Assembly (NCBI GenBank): GCA_963788585.1
Contig: CAWBHA010000003.1
Location: 992,001 to 1,056,000 of the forward strand
Direction: 5' to 3'
Source: Bog-473 sp963788585
GTDB lineage: Bacteria; Actinomycetota; Acidimicrobiia; Acidimicrobiales; RAAP-2
Length of the DNA stretch: 64,000 nucleotides
In this document: positions 1-9,534 of the stretch, one piece after another
Position numbering within the stretch: position 1 is the stretch's first letter
How the letters are laid out: each line of letters begins with the position of its first letter
The notes under the pieces: model-generated
Databases searched by the model: none
What the model saw: only the letters and a program-made list of their open reading frames with translations
Told to the model about the DNA's origin: nothing
Position numbers and translations under genes: made by a program

Positions 1-1057
1 GGATTTCCGTCTTTTCCGTCGCGCGCGAGTGGACCCGGAGCCCGAGGGGACGACGGTCATCACGGGGCCGAACGGCACCGGGAAGACGAGCGTCCTCGAA
101 GCCCTGGCCTTTCTCGCCACGCGCCGATCGTTTCGGGGGGCGCCGACGGACGCCCTGGTCCGCACGGGGAGCGACGCCGCCATCGTCCGCGCCGAGCTCG
201 ACGGCAAGGACAGCAGCCCGGTGACCGTGGACGCCGAGATCCTGGCGAGGGGGCGCAACCGGACCAGGGTGAACCGCAAGTCCGTGACGGGACGCAAGGA
301 GCTCGGGGTGGCCGCGCCGTGCACGATGTTCTCTCCCGACGACCTGGCCCTGATCAGTGGTGGCCCGAAGGGCCGGCGTGACCTGCTCGACGACGCGTTG
401 GGGCTCCTCGACGCGGAGGGTGTCCGGGCTGCCGACGAGACCGAGCGCATCCTGCGTCAGCGCGCGGCCCTGCTCCGCCAATCCGGCGGGCGGGCGGGCG
501 GCGACGTGACGGCGACGCTCGACGTGTGGGACCAGCGCCTGGCCGACGCGGGCAAGGTGCTCGTGGCGGCACGCGAGCGGTTGGTGGCCGACCTGGTCGA
601 GCCGGTCGGCGCCGTCTATGCCCGCCTGGCTGGAGTGCCGGACCACGTCGTGGTGGGACAGCGCTACGCGCGCAGCTGGGAAGGCGACCTCCTGGACGCT
701 CTGACCGCGAGCCGTGGAGAGGACCTGCGCCGGGGGATCAACACCGTGGGTCCCCATCGAGACGACCTCTTTCTGGCCATCGACGGGCGGGAGGCCCGCA
801 CGCACGCGTCCCAGGGGGAGCAGCGCTGCCTTGCGTTGGCCCTCCGCCTAGGAGTGCACGGTTTGGTTCGGTCCCGTACCGAGCTCGATCCAGTCCTGCT
901 CCTCGACGACGTCTTCTCCGAGCTCGACCCCGCTCGGAGCCGGGCCCTCGTGGCCGAGTTGCCGGTAGGGCAGTCCATCTTGACGACGGCGGCACCGCTG
1001 CCCGAGGGGATTGCCGTCACGCGAATTCTTCCAGTGGAGAGCCTGTCCGGCTCGTGA
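1..1057 (+). CDS. recF: DNA replication and repair protein RecF (5' partial)
   Basis: SMC-like ATPase that loads RecA at gapped DNA and acts in replication-fork repair. The reading frame is open from base 2 (residues DFRLFRR precede the first GTG at 29), so the start lies upstream of the window. Walker A is GPNGTGKTS near 65-91. The ABC signature SQGEQRCLALALRLG lies in the C-terminal third, followed by Walker B PVLLLDDVFSELD near 890-930. Together these identify RecF. The TGA stop overlaps the GTG of the next gene. The recF-DUF721-gyrB-gyrA order is the usual actinobacterial origin-proximal block, so dnaA and dnaN are expected just upstream (inference). No oddities seen. Confidence 0.96.
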   Translation, partial: DFRLFRRARVDPEPEGTTVITGPNGTGKTSVLEALAFLATRRSFRGAPTDALVRTGSDAAIVRAELDGKDSSPVTVDAEILARGRNRTRVNRKSVTGRKELGVAAPCTMFSPDDLALISGGPKGRRDLLDDALGLLDAEGVRAADETERILRQRAALLRQSGGRAGGDVTATLDVWDQRLADAGKVLVAARERLVADLVEPVGAVYARLAGVPDHVVVGQRYARSWEGDLLDALTASRGEDLRRGINTVGPHRDDLFLAIDGREARTHASQGEQRCLALALRLGVHGLVRSRTELDPVLLLDDVFSELDPARSRALVAELPVGQSILTTAAPLPEGIAVTRILPVESLSGS

Positions 1058-1365
1058 CGGCACGACCGCCCGATGGACCCCGACGTGTGGGCGAGTCGAT
1101 GCCGAAGCTGCTCGGCCGCCTCGGGGCACCGACTTCGCCGGTCACGATGGAGGTGCTGTTCACGCGTTGGGCCGAGGTGGTCGGCGGGGAGCTGGCCGAG
1201 CACCTGCAGCCATTGCGCGTCGACGGGCACGCACTCGTGGTTGCGGCCGACCACCCCGCCTGGGCCACCCGCGCCCGCATGGATGCCGGTTCGATCCTCG
1301 AGCGTGTCCGGTCGGCCGGCGGGGCGTCACTCGAGCGGCTCGAGGTGGTCGTCCAACGGCCCTGA
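1054..1365 (+). CDS. DUF721 family protein
   Basis: Small protein (103 aa) of the DUF721 family that sits between recF and gyrB in many actinobacteria; it has been discussed as nucleic-acid or DnaA-related, but its function is unsettled. The GTG at 1054 overlaps the recF stop (GTGA), which implies translational coupling. It gives an N-terminus containing RRVGESMPKLLGRLGAP, the conserved opening helix of the family. The core follows: TRWAEVVGGELAEHLQP, then LVVAADHPAWATRARM. The internal ATG at 1100 would cut into the conserved helix, so I prefer the GTG. Length fits the short versions of the family. Confidence 0.88.
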   Translation: MTARPPDGPRRVGESMPKLLGRLGAPTSPVTMEVLFTRWAEVVGGELAEHLQPLRVDGHALVVAADHPAWATRARMDAGSILERVRSAGGASLERLEVVVQRP

Positions 1366-1428
1366 CGGCGCTCCATCAGAGCCCCGGGCTCAACCGTTCA
1401 TGAGTGCCGAATTCGCGTGGCTGTCGGG

Positions 1429-1434
1429 TAGAAT
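1429..1434 (+). promoter_or_regulatory. Possible -10 element upstream of gyrB
   Basis: TAGAAT in the 155-bp gap between the DUF721 gene and gyrB, about 87 bp before the gyrB GTG. No convincing -35 is visible at the right spacing, so this rests on the hexamer and its place in an otherwise GC-rich gap. Confidence 0.3.
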
Positions 1435-1520
1435 GGTGCGTTCGCATCGAAAGGCCGGAGGTGCACCGTTTCGGGGATTCGATACGCACCGCGAGACCGT
1501 TGTTCTGAAAGGGCGCGCCT

Positions 1521-3485
1521 GTGGCAATAAAGGTGGATGAGAGATCAGGTGGGGCCGAATCGTCGTACACCGAGGCCGACATCACCATCCTCGAGGGTCT
1601 CGAGGCCGTGCGGAAGCGGCCCGGGATGTACATCGGCTCCACCGGCCCGACCGGTCTGCACCATCTGGTGTGGGAGGTCGTGGACAACTCCGTCGACGAG
1701 GCGATGGCAGGCCGCGCCACCCGTATCGACGTGACCCTGCTGGCCGACGGCGGCTGCCGGGTCGGCGACGACGGGGCCGGGATCCCGGTCGGGCCCCACC
1801 AGAAGAACCCCAAGGTCTCGACGGCCGAGATCGTCCTGACCACCCTCCACGCCGGCGGCAAGTTCGGCGGCAAGGGGTACCAGGTTTCGGGTGGCCTGCA
1901 TGGCGTCGGGGTCTCGGTCGTGAACGCCCTCTCCAGCCGGCTGGTGCTGGAGGTGGACCGGGACGGCAAGCACTGGGAGGCCGAGTTCGAGAAGGGTGGC
2001 AAGCTCAAGCGCAAGGTCACGGCGACGGGGCCGGCTCCGAAGGACCGCAGCACCGGCGAGCCGCGCACAGGCACGACGGTCACCTTCTGGCCGGACGCAT
2101 CGATCTTCGACGAGACCGATTTCCGGGCCCAGACCATCACCGAACGCATGCAGATCATGGCCTTCCTGAACAAGGGCCTCGAGATCCGCTTCGTCGACGA
2201 GCGCACCGATCCCGTGACCAAGACGACCTTCAAGTACAACGGCGGGATCGTCGACTTCGTCAAGCACCTCAACGCATCGAAGGAGTCGCTCTTCCGTAAG
2301 GTCGCGTCCTTCGATCAGTCTGAGGAAGGGCAAGAGGTCGAGATCGCGCTGCAGTGGAACGCGGGGTATCACGAGTCCATCCACTCCTTCGCCAACGGCA
2401 TCTCGACCATCGAGGGAGGGATGCACGTCGAAGGGTTCTCCAAAGCATTGACCAATGTCGTCAACCGCTACGCCCGGGCTCGGAACATCCTCAAGGAGAA
2501 GGAGGAGAATCTCAAGGGCGAGGACATCCGCGAGGGGCTCACGGCCATCATCTCGGTACGACTGCGCGATCCGCAGTTCGAGGGACAGACAAAGGCCAAG
2601 CTCGGCAACGTCAGCATCCGATCACTGACGGAGCGCACCACCAACAAGAAACTGACCGAATGGCTCGAGGAGAACCCGCGCGAAGCCAGCCAGATCGTGC
2701 AGAAGTCGATGCAGGCGGCCCGGGCGCGCCTTGCTGCCCAGGGCGCCCGCGACCTGACCCGTCGCAAGTCCGCGCTCGACGGCGCGGGGCTCCCGGGCAA
2801 ACTCGCCGATTGTTCGTCGCGAGATCCGCGCGAGTCGGAACTCTTCATCGTCGAAGGCAATTCTGCCGGCGGGTCGGCGAAGGACGCGCGCAACCCGCAG
2901 ACGCAGGCGATCCTGCCGATCCGGGGGAAGATCCTGAACGTCGAGCGCGCCCGCATCGACAAGATGCTGAAGAACGCCGAAATCCAGGCGCTGATTTCGG
3001 CCATCGGTGCCGGGTTGGCCGAGGAGTTCGATGTCGACAAGATCCGCTACCACAAGGTGATCCTGCTGGCCGATGCGGATGTCGACGGCAGCCACATCCG
3101 GACGTTGCTGCTCACCTTCTTCTACCGGCAGATGAAGCCACTCGTCGAGGGCGGGTACGTATACGTCGCGCAGCCGCCGCTGTATTCGACGCTGGTGGGG
3201 AAGGACAAGATCTACCTGCGTGACGACGCGGCGAAGGCGGCGTTCCAGGCCGAGAACCCGGACCACAAGCACGAGTTCAACCGGCTGAAGGGCCTGGGCG
3301 AGATGGACTACTCGGAGCTCCGCGAGACCACGATGGACCCGGCCAAGCGGACGCTGCTCCAGATCAACGTGGAGCAGGCGGTAACGGCGGACGAGGTCTG
3401 CTCGATCCTCATGGGTGACGACGTCGAGCTCCGTCGTCATTTCATTCAGACCAATGCCAAAGACGTCCGTTTCCTCGACATCTGA
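1521..3485 (+). CDS. gyrB: DNA gyrase subunit B
   Basis: ATPase subunit of DNA gyrase, which introduces negative supercoils with GyrA. 654 aa from a GTG start. The GHKL ATPase opening is RKRPGMYIGSTGPTGLHHLV with the Mg-binding EVVDNSVDEA. The TOPRIM region carries catalytic Glu445 in EGNSAGG and the metal-binding DADVDGSH (D518, D520, D522). The C-terminus ends in TNAKDVRFLDI. One small oddity: the TOPRIM signature reads EGNSAGG where most GyrB proteins have EGDSAGG. The neighbouring Asp is not the primary metal ligand, so activity should be retained (inference). gyrA follows after 26 bp, so the two are co-transcribed. Confidence 0.98.
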   Translation: MAIKVDERSGGAESSYTEADITILEGLEAVRKRPGMYIGSTGPTGLHHLVWEVVDNSVDEAMAGRATRIDVTLLADGGCRVGDDGAGIPVGPHQKNPKVSTAEIVLTTLHAGGKFGGKGYQVSGGLHGVGVSVVNALSSRLVLEVDRDGKHWEAEFEKGGKLKRKVTATGPAPKDRSTGEPRTGTTVTFWPDASIFDETDFRAQTITERMQIMAFLNKGLEIRFVDERTDPVTKTTFKYNGGIVDFVKHLNASKESLFRKVASFDQSEEGQEVEIALQWNAGYHESIHSFANGISTIEGGMHVEGFSKALTNVVNRYARARNILKEKEENLKGEDIREGLTAIISVRLRDPQFEGQTKAKLGNVSIRSLTERTTNKKLTEWLEENPREASQIVQKSMQAARARLAAQGARDLTRRKSALDGAGLPGKLADCSSRDPRESELFIVEGNSAGGSAKDARNPQTQAILPIRGKILNVERARIDKMLKNAEIQALISAIGAGLAEEFDVDKIRYHKVILLADADVDGSHIRTLLLTFFYRQMKPLVEGGYVYVAQPPLYSTLVGKDKIYLRDDAAKAAFQAENPDHKHEFNRLKGLGEMDYSELRETTMDPAKRTLLQINVEQAVTADEVCSILMGDDVELRRHFIQTNAKDVRFLDI

Positions 3486-3511
3486 GCGAGCGGACGAGGA
3501 GTAGGGGACAC

Positions 3512-6028
3512 ATGCCACGTCAGTCCACGCGCGGTTCGGGCCGCGGGGGTGCCGGTTCGGGCGGCGATGTGCCGCCAGCGGGAGACGATCCCGTCAGCGG
3601 CTCCGTCGAGCCCATCGAGATCCAGGAGGAGATGGAGCGCTCGTTCCTCGAGTACTCCATGTCGGTCATCGTCGCCCGTGCTCTGCCTGACGTGCGTGAC
3701 GGGCTCAAGCCGGTACACCGCCGGATCCTCTACTCGATGTTCGACAACGGGCTGCGCCCCGACCGACCGTTCAACAAGTGCGCAAAGGTTGTCGGCGAGG
3801 TCATGGGGGTGTACCACCCGCACGGCGATTCGGCGATCTACGAGGCCCTGGCCCGTATGGTCCAGGAGTTCTCGCTTCGCTACCCCCTGATCTCCGGGCA
3901 CGGCAGCTTCGGCGGCCGGGGACCCGACGACGGCGCGGCGGCCATGCGCTACACGGAGTGCCGCCTGGCACCACTTGCCCTCGAGTTGATGGCGGACATC
4001 GACGAAGAGACCGTCGACATGGTGAGCAACTACGACGGCTCTGCGCTCGAGCCCGTCGTGCTCCCGGCCCGCTTCCCCAATCTGCTCGTCAACGGGTCCC
4101 AGGGCATCGCGGTGGGCATGGCGACCAACGTGCCACCGCACAACATGACCGAGGTGATCGACGCGGCCATCCACGTGCTGCACCACCCAGAGGCGACGCC
4201 GGACGAGCTCATGGAGTTCGTCAAGGGCCCGGATTTCCCGACCGGCGCGCTGATCCTGGGTCGGCAGGGCATCCTCGACGCCTACCGCACGGGACGCGGG
4301 TCCATCAAGATGCGCGCCGTCGCGGAGATCGAAGAAGGTCGTACCGGCGACCGGATCGTGGTGAGCGAGCTGCCGTACCAGACGTCTGTCGAGGTGATCG
4401 AGCAGAAGATCACCGAGCTGGTGCGCGGGGGGGATCTGGACGGGATCAGCGAGCTGCGCAACGCCTCGGCGAACCAGCAGCCGCGGCTGATCATCGAGCT
4501 GAAGCGCGACGCCAACGCCAACGTGGTGCTCAATAACCTCTTCAAGCAGACGCCGCTCCAGACGAGTTTCGGCGTCAACATGTTGGCGCTGGTGGACTCC
4601 GTGCCCCGCACGCTGAACCTCGCGCAGGCACTGTCGCACTACATCGACCATCAGATCGAGGTCATTCGCCGCCGGTCCGAATTCCGGCTGGAGAAGGCGC
4701 GTAACCGCGCCCACATTGTCGAGGGCCTTCTCCGCGCCATCGACATGCTCGACGCCGTCATCGCCACCATCCGGGCATCGGATGATCGACCGGCTGCGCG
4801 GACGTCGCTCATGGCTGAGCCGTTCTCCTTCACCGAGGTGCAGGCGACCCATATCCTCGACATGACATTGGGCCGGCTCACCCGTCTCGGACGTGCCGAG
4901 CTGGAGGAGGAGATGCAGCAGCTCAGGGCGACCATCGCCGAGCTCGAGGCGATCCTCTCCGATGACGGGAAGCTGCGCGGTGTCATCGAGACCGAGATGG
5001 TCGCGATCCGCGACAAGCACACCAACCCCCGCCGGAGTGTCATCACCCACGACCCGGGTGAGATGGGCGTGGAAGATCTCATCCACGACGAGGACATCGT
5101 CGTGACGATGACGCGTGCGGGCTACATCAAATCGGTCGCCGCCGCAGCGTTCCGCACCCAGGGCCGCGGTGGGCGCGGCGTCCAGGGCGCTCGCCTGAAG
5201 GAGGAGGACCTGGTGAGTCAGGTCGTCCAGACGTCAGCGCACGCCTATCTGTTGCTGTTCTCGAACCGCGGGAAGGTGTACCGGCTGCGCGGTCACGAGA
5301 TCCCGATGAAGGATCGCACCGCGAGGGGGACGGCGGCCGTCAACCTGGTGCCGCTCGCACCCAACGAGTCGATCACGGCCATCATCGCAACGCGAGAGTT
5401 CTCGCCAGACCAGTACCTGGTCTTCGCGACAGCGCAGGGTCAGGTCAAGAAGACGGCGTTGAGCGAATACGACAAATCGCGCCGGGAGGGTTTCATCGCC
5501 ATCAACCTGCGCGACGGGGACGAGCTGGTGCGCGTGGTGGCCACATCGGGCGACGACGACCTCTTCGAGGTGACCCGCAACGGGATGACCATCCGCTTCA
5601 CCGAGGAGGACGTGCGCCCGATGGGCCGGGATGCCGCTGGCGTGCGGGGCATCCGATTGCGTTCGGGTGACGCCGTCGTCTCGTGTGACGTCGCCGCGGA
5701 CGACACGGACATCTTGATCGTCACCGACGCGGGATACGGGAAGCGCACGAAGCTCGAACGCTTCAACCGTCAGGCGCGCGGTGGCCAGGGGGTGCGGGGT
5801 ATCCGTCTGACCGGGACCCGGGGCACGGTGGTCAGCGCCTTCATGGTGGCGCTGGAGGAGGAGATCCTCCTGGTCTCGTCAGGTGGAGTCGTAATCCGGA
5901 CGGAGGCGCGTGAGATCGCCTCGCAGGGCCGCGATGCCACGGGTGTCCGGGTCATGAACCTCGATGAGGGCCAGAGAGTGGCCGCGGTCGCCCGGGTCGC
6001 GGCGGGCGCCGAGACAGACGAGGAGTGA
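3512..6028 (+). CDS. gyrA: DNA gyrase subunit A
   Basis: DNA breakage-reunion subunit of gyrase, 838 aa, ATG start preceded by GAGGAGTAGGGG. The catalytic tyrosine is Tyr147 in AAMRYTECRLAP. The quinolone-resistance-determining region reads HPHGDSAIYEALARM, with Ser107 (equivalent to E. coli Ser83) and Glu111 (equivalent to Asp87), i.e. a quinolone-sensitive-type serine. The dimerisation stretch QGIAVGMATNVPPHN is intact. The C-terminal beta-pinwheel has a GyrA-box-like QGRGGRG near 5160. No tRNA-Ile/Ala genes or DUF3566 gene follow, unlike in many actinobacteria; a convergent signal peptidase gene comes next. Confidence 0.98.
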   Translation: MPRQSTRGSGRGGAGSGGDVPPAGDDPVSGSVEPIEIQEEMERSFLEYSMSVIVARALPDVRDGLKPVHRRILYSMFDNGLRPDRPFNKCAKVVGEVMGVYHPHGDSAIYEALARMVQEFSLRYPLISGHGSFGGRGPDDGAAAMRYTECRLAPLALELMADIDEETVDMVSNYDGSALEPVVLPARFPNLLVNGSQGIAVGMATNVPPHNMTEVIDAAIHVLHHPEATPDELMEFVKGPDFPTGALILGRQGILDAYRTGRGSIKMRAVAEIEEGRTGDRIVVSELPYQTSVEVIEQKITELVRGGDLDGISELRNASANQQPRLIIELKRDANANVVLNNLFKQTPLQTSFGVNMLALVDSVPRTLNLAQALSHYIDHQIEVIRRRSEFRLEKARNRAHIVEGLLRAIDMLDAVIATIRASDDRPAARTSLMAEPFSFTEVQATHILDMTLGRLTRLGRAELEEEMQQLRATIAELEAILSDDGKLRGVIETEMVAIRDKHTNPRRSVITHDPGEMGVEDLIHDEDIVVTMTRAGYIKSVAAAAFRTQGRGGRGVQGARLKEEDLVSQVVQTSAHAYLLLFSNRGKVYRLRGHEIPMKDRTARGTAAVNLVPLAPNESITAIIATREFSPDQYLVFATAQGQVKKTALSEYDKSRREGFIAINLRDGDELVRVVATSGDDDLFEVTRNGMTIRFTEEDVRPMGRDAAGVRGIRLRSGDAVVSCDVAADDTDILIVTDAGYGKRTKLERFNRQARGGQGVRGIRLTGTRGTVVSAFMVALEEEILLVSSGGVVIRTEAREIASQGRDATGVRVMNLDEGQRVAAVARVAAGAETDEE

Positions 6029-6060
6029 GGGTGCGGTTCCCGTCTGCGGCCTCAGGGATT

Positions 6061-6747
6061 TCAGAAGAGGTGGATGGACGACAGCGGCCAGACGCGCAGT
6101 TCGACCTTGCCCACGATGAGTGACTTGGAGATGGGTCCCCAGTAGCGGCTGTCGCAGGAGTCGGTGCGGTTGTCTCCCATCATGAAGTAGTCGTTGGTCG
6201 GCACGCGATAGGGGTGGGCCAGATTGGAACTGGTGCCCGGCGGTCCCGCCGTGGTGACGCCTTGCTCGGACGCGGGGAGCCAGCTCTCGTCGAGGCGCTT
6301 CCCGTCGATGTAGACGTAGCCGTCCGAAAGCGAGACGACGTCGCCGGGCAGCCCGATGACTCGCTTCACGAGATCGTTCACCTGGGGACCGCCGCAGTTT
6401 TCGGTGGGTGGGCGTGAGAAGACCACGATGTCGCCGCGGTGGACGCCGTGGAGGTCGTAGCTCAGCTTGTTCACGAGGATGCGGTCGCCGATCTGCAGTG
6501 TCGGCTCCATGGACCCCGACGGGATGTAGAACGTTTGGACGACGAAGGTTCGAAGGAGCACCGCAACCAGGACGGCGACCACCACCACGATGACCCCCTC
6601 GCGGATCCAGCGGGAGCTCGAGGCGCGCGGCGGCTGGTCCGGCTGGTCGGGCAGGGTCCCGGTTCCTGAGGGTCCGCCAGGCCCACCCGACGCTGCCGTT
6701 GTCGGGGCGTCGACGGCGAACACCGGATCGTTGGGCTCGGGCGTCAC
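6061..6747 (-). CDS. lepB: Signal peptidase I
   Basis: Membrane serine protease (S26) that removes signal peptides from exported proteins. 228 aa from the GTG at 6747, chosen because longer in-frame extensions would run into the upstream amidohydrolase gene. A proline/glycine-rich cytoplasmic N-terminus of about 46 residues precedes one membrane helix (residues 51-70, GVIVVVVAVLVAVLLRTFVV). Catalytic Ser79 is in IPSGSMEPTL and general-base Lys128 in KRVIGLPGD. The box E motif MGDNRTDSCDSRYWGP is intact. It lies 37 bp downstream of the amidohydrolase gene and converges with gyrA. Confidence 0.95.
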   Translation of the reverse strand: MTPEPNDPVFAVDAPTTAASGGPGGPSGTGTLPDQPDQPPRASSSRWIREGVIVVVVAVLVAVLLRTFVVQTFYIPSGSMEPTLQIGDRILVNKLSYDLHGVHRGDIVVFSRPPTENCGGPQVNDLVKRVIGLPGDVVSLSDGYVYIDGKRLDESWLPASEQGVTTAGPPGTSSNLAHPYRVPTNDYFMMGDNRTDSCDSRYWGPISKSLIVGKVELRVWPLSSIHLF

Positions 6748-6784
6748 CGGACGCAGGCTAGACGGCGGGGTGGGGGATCGGGGC

Positions 6785-8512
6785 TCAGGCGGGCGTCGGG
6801 ACGACAGAGGCCGTGTCGCGACCCGAGCGGAGCAGAGTACCGGGCAGGACCCCGGTGGGCTCCCCGTCGCGCACCGTCTCCACGCCGTTGACCAGCACGC
6901 GGACGACCCCCTGGGAGCCTGCAGTGAGGCGGGGTGTGTCGCCGGGAAGGTCGTGGACCAGGCGCGCCGGTTCGGAGGCCACGATGGCCGGGTCGAAGAC
7001 GAACACGTCGGCTGCATAGCCTTCACGCAGCAGGCCGCGTTCGCGCAACCCGAAAAGCGCGGCCGGTTGTGCCGTCATCATGTGCACGGCTTTCTCGACG
7101 GGCACCAACTTGCGGCCCCTGAGGCAGTCGCCGAGGAACGCGGTGGGGTAGTTGGAGCCGCACATCCGGTCCAGGTGCGCGCCCGCGTCTGAACCGCCGA
7201 CCATCGCACGTGGGTCGCTCCAGATCGCGGCACGCATCGTCCACGTCTGCTCCTCGCCGTCGTCGGTGTTGGGCCACAGCACGGTGCGCAGGTCGTCGGC
7301 CAGCACGATGTCGAGCATGGTGGCGAAGGGCTCGGTGCCGCGTTCGGCGGCGATGTCGGCGACCTTGCGGAATGCGCACCCCTCGTTCGCCGCCGCGTAC
7401 GTGTCGCCGATGACGTAGGTGCCCCAGCGTGAGAGCCCACGGAACACACCTGCCTCTTTGCTGTGGGCGCGCTCGTTCAGGGTCTCGCGAACGGCTGGGT
7501 CCGCCAGTCGTTGCTTGCGTTCATCTTCTGGGAGCCCCATCACCTCGCCCCAGCCAGGGATGAGGAAGAGGGCGCAGTGGGTGCGGAAGCTCATGTTCAT
7601 GGGCACGAGGGTCGGCATGGTCAACGCCACGATGCGCCCGCCGGCCGCGGCGGCGGCGGACGACGCCGAGAGCTGATGTTCGATGCGCTCGGCCGATCGG
7701 GCGTCCACCGTGAGCACGTTCCAGTTGAGGGGCCGGCGCGCGGTGACGCTCATGGCGGTCATCAGGTCGACCTCTTCGGCGCTGAACGAGTCGAGGCAGC
7801 CGTTGGTGATGTACTCCAACGTGGTTCCCTCGTGCGCGGCCACCTCCTCGCAGAACGCAAGCATCTCGCGGCGATCGGCATGCCGGGAGCTGATCGGCCG
7901 GCCATCGCCGTCGGAGTGGGTGCGAGACTGGGAGGAGGAGAAACCGAGTCCGCCCGCCTCGAGGCACTCGGCTAAGAGGGCGCTCATGGCGGCGATCTCC
8001 GCATCGGTGGCGACCTCCTCGCCGCGCGCGGCGCCCATCACCTTGCGCCGCAGGGCGCAGTGGCCCACCAGGAACCCGGCGTTCACGCCGAGGCGACCGT
8101 CGAGCGCCCCGAGGTATTCGCCGAAGGTCGACCAGGTCCATGGGACGCCGGTCTCGAGGGCGGCGAGCGGCATGCCTTCGACCTTCGCCATCATCCGGCG
8201 GATGTAGTCGGCATCCTCGGGGTTGATCGGCGCCAGGGTGAACCCGCAGTTCCCGCCGATCACCGTGGTGACGCCGTGCACGTTGGAGGGCGAGGCGGTG
8301 GGGTCCCAGAAGAGCTGGGCGTCGTAGTGCGTGTGCGGGTCGACCACGCCCGGTGCCACCATCAACCCGGCGGCGTCGAGCTCGACCACAGCGGGCTCGT
8401 CGATCCGCCCCAGTGAGACGATGCGTCCGTCGCGGATCCCCAGGTCCGCCTGCCGGCCCGCCTCCCCGGTTCCGTCGAGGAGCGTGCCGGAACGAATGAC
8501 GTAGTCGAGCAT
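6785..8512 (-). CDS. N-acyl-D-amino-acid deacylase / amidohydrolase (D-aminoacylase family)
   Basis: 575-aa metal-dependent hydrolase of the amidohydrolase superfamily, D-aminoacylase-like branch. The N-terminal small beta domain is followed by the metal-binding DPHTHYDA (His60, His62). GGNCGFTLAPI and GSDAGAHLDRMCG are typical of the branch, the Asp in the latter being a likely metal or catalytic ligand. The C-terminal MTAQPAALFGLRERGLLREGYAADVFVFDP completes the fold. The ATG at 8512 has GGAGG six bases upstream. The true substrate is uncertain: actinobacteria carry several paralogues acting on N-acyl or cyclic amides. A palindrome 45 bp upstream may be its operator. Confidence 0.88.
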   Translation of the reverse strand: MLDYVIRSGTLLDGTGEAGRQADLGIRDGRIVSLGRIDEPAVVELDAAGLMVAPGVVDPHTHYDAQLFWDPTASPSNVHGVTTVIGGNCGFTLAPINPEDADYIRRMMAKVEGMPLAALETGVPWTWSTFGEYLGALDGRLGVNAGFLVGHCALRRKVMGAARGEEVATDAEIAAMSALLAECLEAGGLGFSSSQSRTHSDGDGRPISSRHADRREMLAFCEEVAAHEGTTLEYITNGCLDSFSAEEVDLMTAMSVTARRPLNWNVLTVDARSAERIEHQLSASSAAAAAGGRIVALTMPTLVPMNMSFRTHCALFLIPGWGEVMGLPEDERKQRLADPAVRETLNERAHSKEAGVFRGLSRWGTYVIGDTYAAANEGCAFRKVADIAAERGTEPFATMLDIVLADDLRTVLWPNTDDGEEQTWTMRAAIWSDPRAMVGGSDAGAHLDRMCGSNYPTAFLGDCLRGRKLVPVEKAVHMMTAQPAALFGLRERGLLREGYAADVFVFDPAIVASEPARLVHDLPGDTPRLTAGSQGVVRVLVNGVETVRDGEPTGVLPGTLLRSGRDTASVVPTPA

Positions 8513-8556
8513 GGGACCTCCGGGTGTCCCGGGGCTGAGCCTCGGGGGGGCGAAAT

Positions 8557-8571
8557 CTGACGGCCCGTCAG
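8557..8571. promoter_or_regulatory. Palindromic operator candidate upstream of the amidohydrolase
   Basis: CTGACGGCCCGTCAG: seven-base arms, perfectly inverted around one base, about 45 bp before the amidohydrolase ATG at 8512 (minus strand). Its size and symmetry suit a TetR-family repressor dimer; no regulator gene lies adjacent. Confidence 0.5.
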
Positions 8572-8585
8572 TTTATGCGCACACG

Positions 8586-9188
8586 TCAGCCCGGCCAGTT
8601 GGACGTCGGAACGGCGCCGTCCTTGTACTGGCGGACGATGGTGGCGCGGATCTGCGCCAGGCGGTGCCCGACCGCGGTCTCGCGCTCGGTGACGGCGACG
8701 AGTTGCTCCTCCAGTGTCTGGAGGGTGCGGGCGACGGCCCCGGGCGACGAGAGATCCGTCCGTGCCATCTCCTGGTGGGCCGACAGCAGGGGGTCCGATC
8801 GGACGAAGACCGACGGATCCAGCTCGGTGCCGGGGGCCGGATCGTCGGTCGACGGCCGCTCCTCGCTCAACGCGCCGGCGGTCACGATGGCCGGAAGATC
8901 GTCCACCACCGCCTGGTCGTCGGGTCCCTCGGTGGCCATCGCATGGCGCAGGATCTTGACGTCGGTGGCGAGGATCGTGCGGGCGTACCTCAGCGACTCG
9001 AGCGCCAGCGTGAGGGCGTCGCGCCACGCCCGGACCGGCGAGGCGCCGGCCGAATCGGCCACCCCGGCGGACGCCTCCAGCACGCGGTCGATGTCGCCGA
9101 AGCTGATCGGGCGTTCGCGGGCCGGGGTTTCGGTGCTGCCGTTGGACTCGGTGTCGTCCTCGTGCGCGTGCGCGTGGACTCCTGGCAC
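8586..9188 (-). CDS. Conserved-looking hypothetical protein, helical
   Basis: 200 aa from a GTG with GGGGAGTTGAG upstream. I do not recognise the family. The N-terminus is His/Asp/Glu-rich (HAHAHEDD), possibly a metal-binding tail. The rest looks mostly helical and soluble, with a likely coiled-coil near the C-terminus (AVARTLQTLEEQLVAVTERE and following). No signal peptide or membrane helix. Codon and base use match the neighbours, and overlapping frames look like shadows. It follows the divergent gap before the dCTP deaminase gene and points toward the amidohydrolase, possibly in the same transcript, though the operator and about 70 bp separate them. Confidence 0.62.
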   Translation of the reverse strand: MPGVHAHAHEDDTESNGSTETPARERPISFGDIDRVLEASAGVADSAGASPVRAWRDALTLALESLRYARTILATDVKILRHAMATEGPDDQAVVDDLPAIVTAGALSEERPSTDDPAPGTELDPSVFVRSDPLLSAHQEMARTDLSSPGAVARTLQTLEEQLVAVTERETAVGHRLAQIRATIVRQYKDGAVPTSNWPG

Positions 9189-9534
9189 CTGGGCTCAACT
9201 CCCCTCTCCCCTCGGGGCTCCACGAGCCGACACTCGCTCGCCACGTCTGATTAGCACCCAAGGGACGTCGATCGTAAGGAGCCGTTCGTCACTATTTTGC
9301 GGCCCGCCCTGTCGCTCCGTTGGCACCGAGACAGGCTCTGACCAGGATTTCTCCCCCGACCCTGTGGACGAGCGTCCGTGCTTGCGGAACCCCCGTGTGC
9401 CGCTGTTCGTCCCCAAGTCGTCCACAGCCTGTGCCCGACGCCGTCCCCATCTCCTCCCTTCCCCGGGGCTGCGCCACGTGCTTTGCTCTCTGCGTGCAGC
9501 CCCGAAGACCACGAAATCGTTCGGCTGGCCCGCC

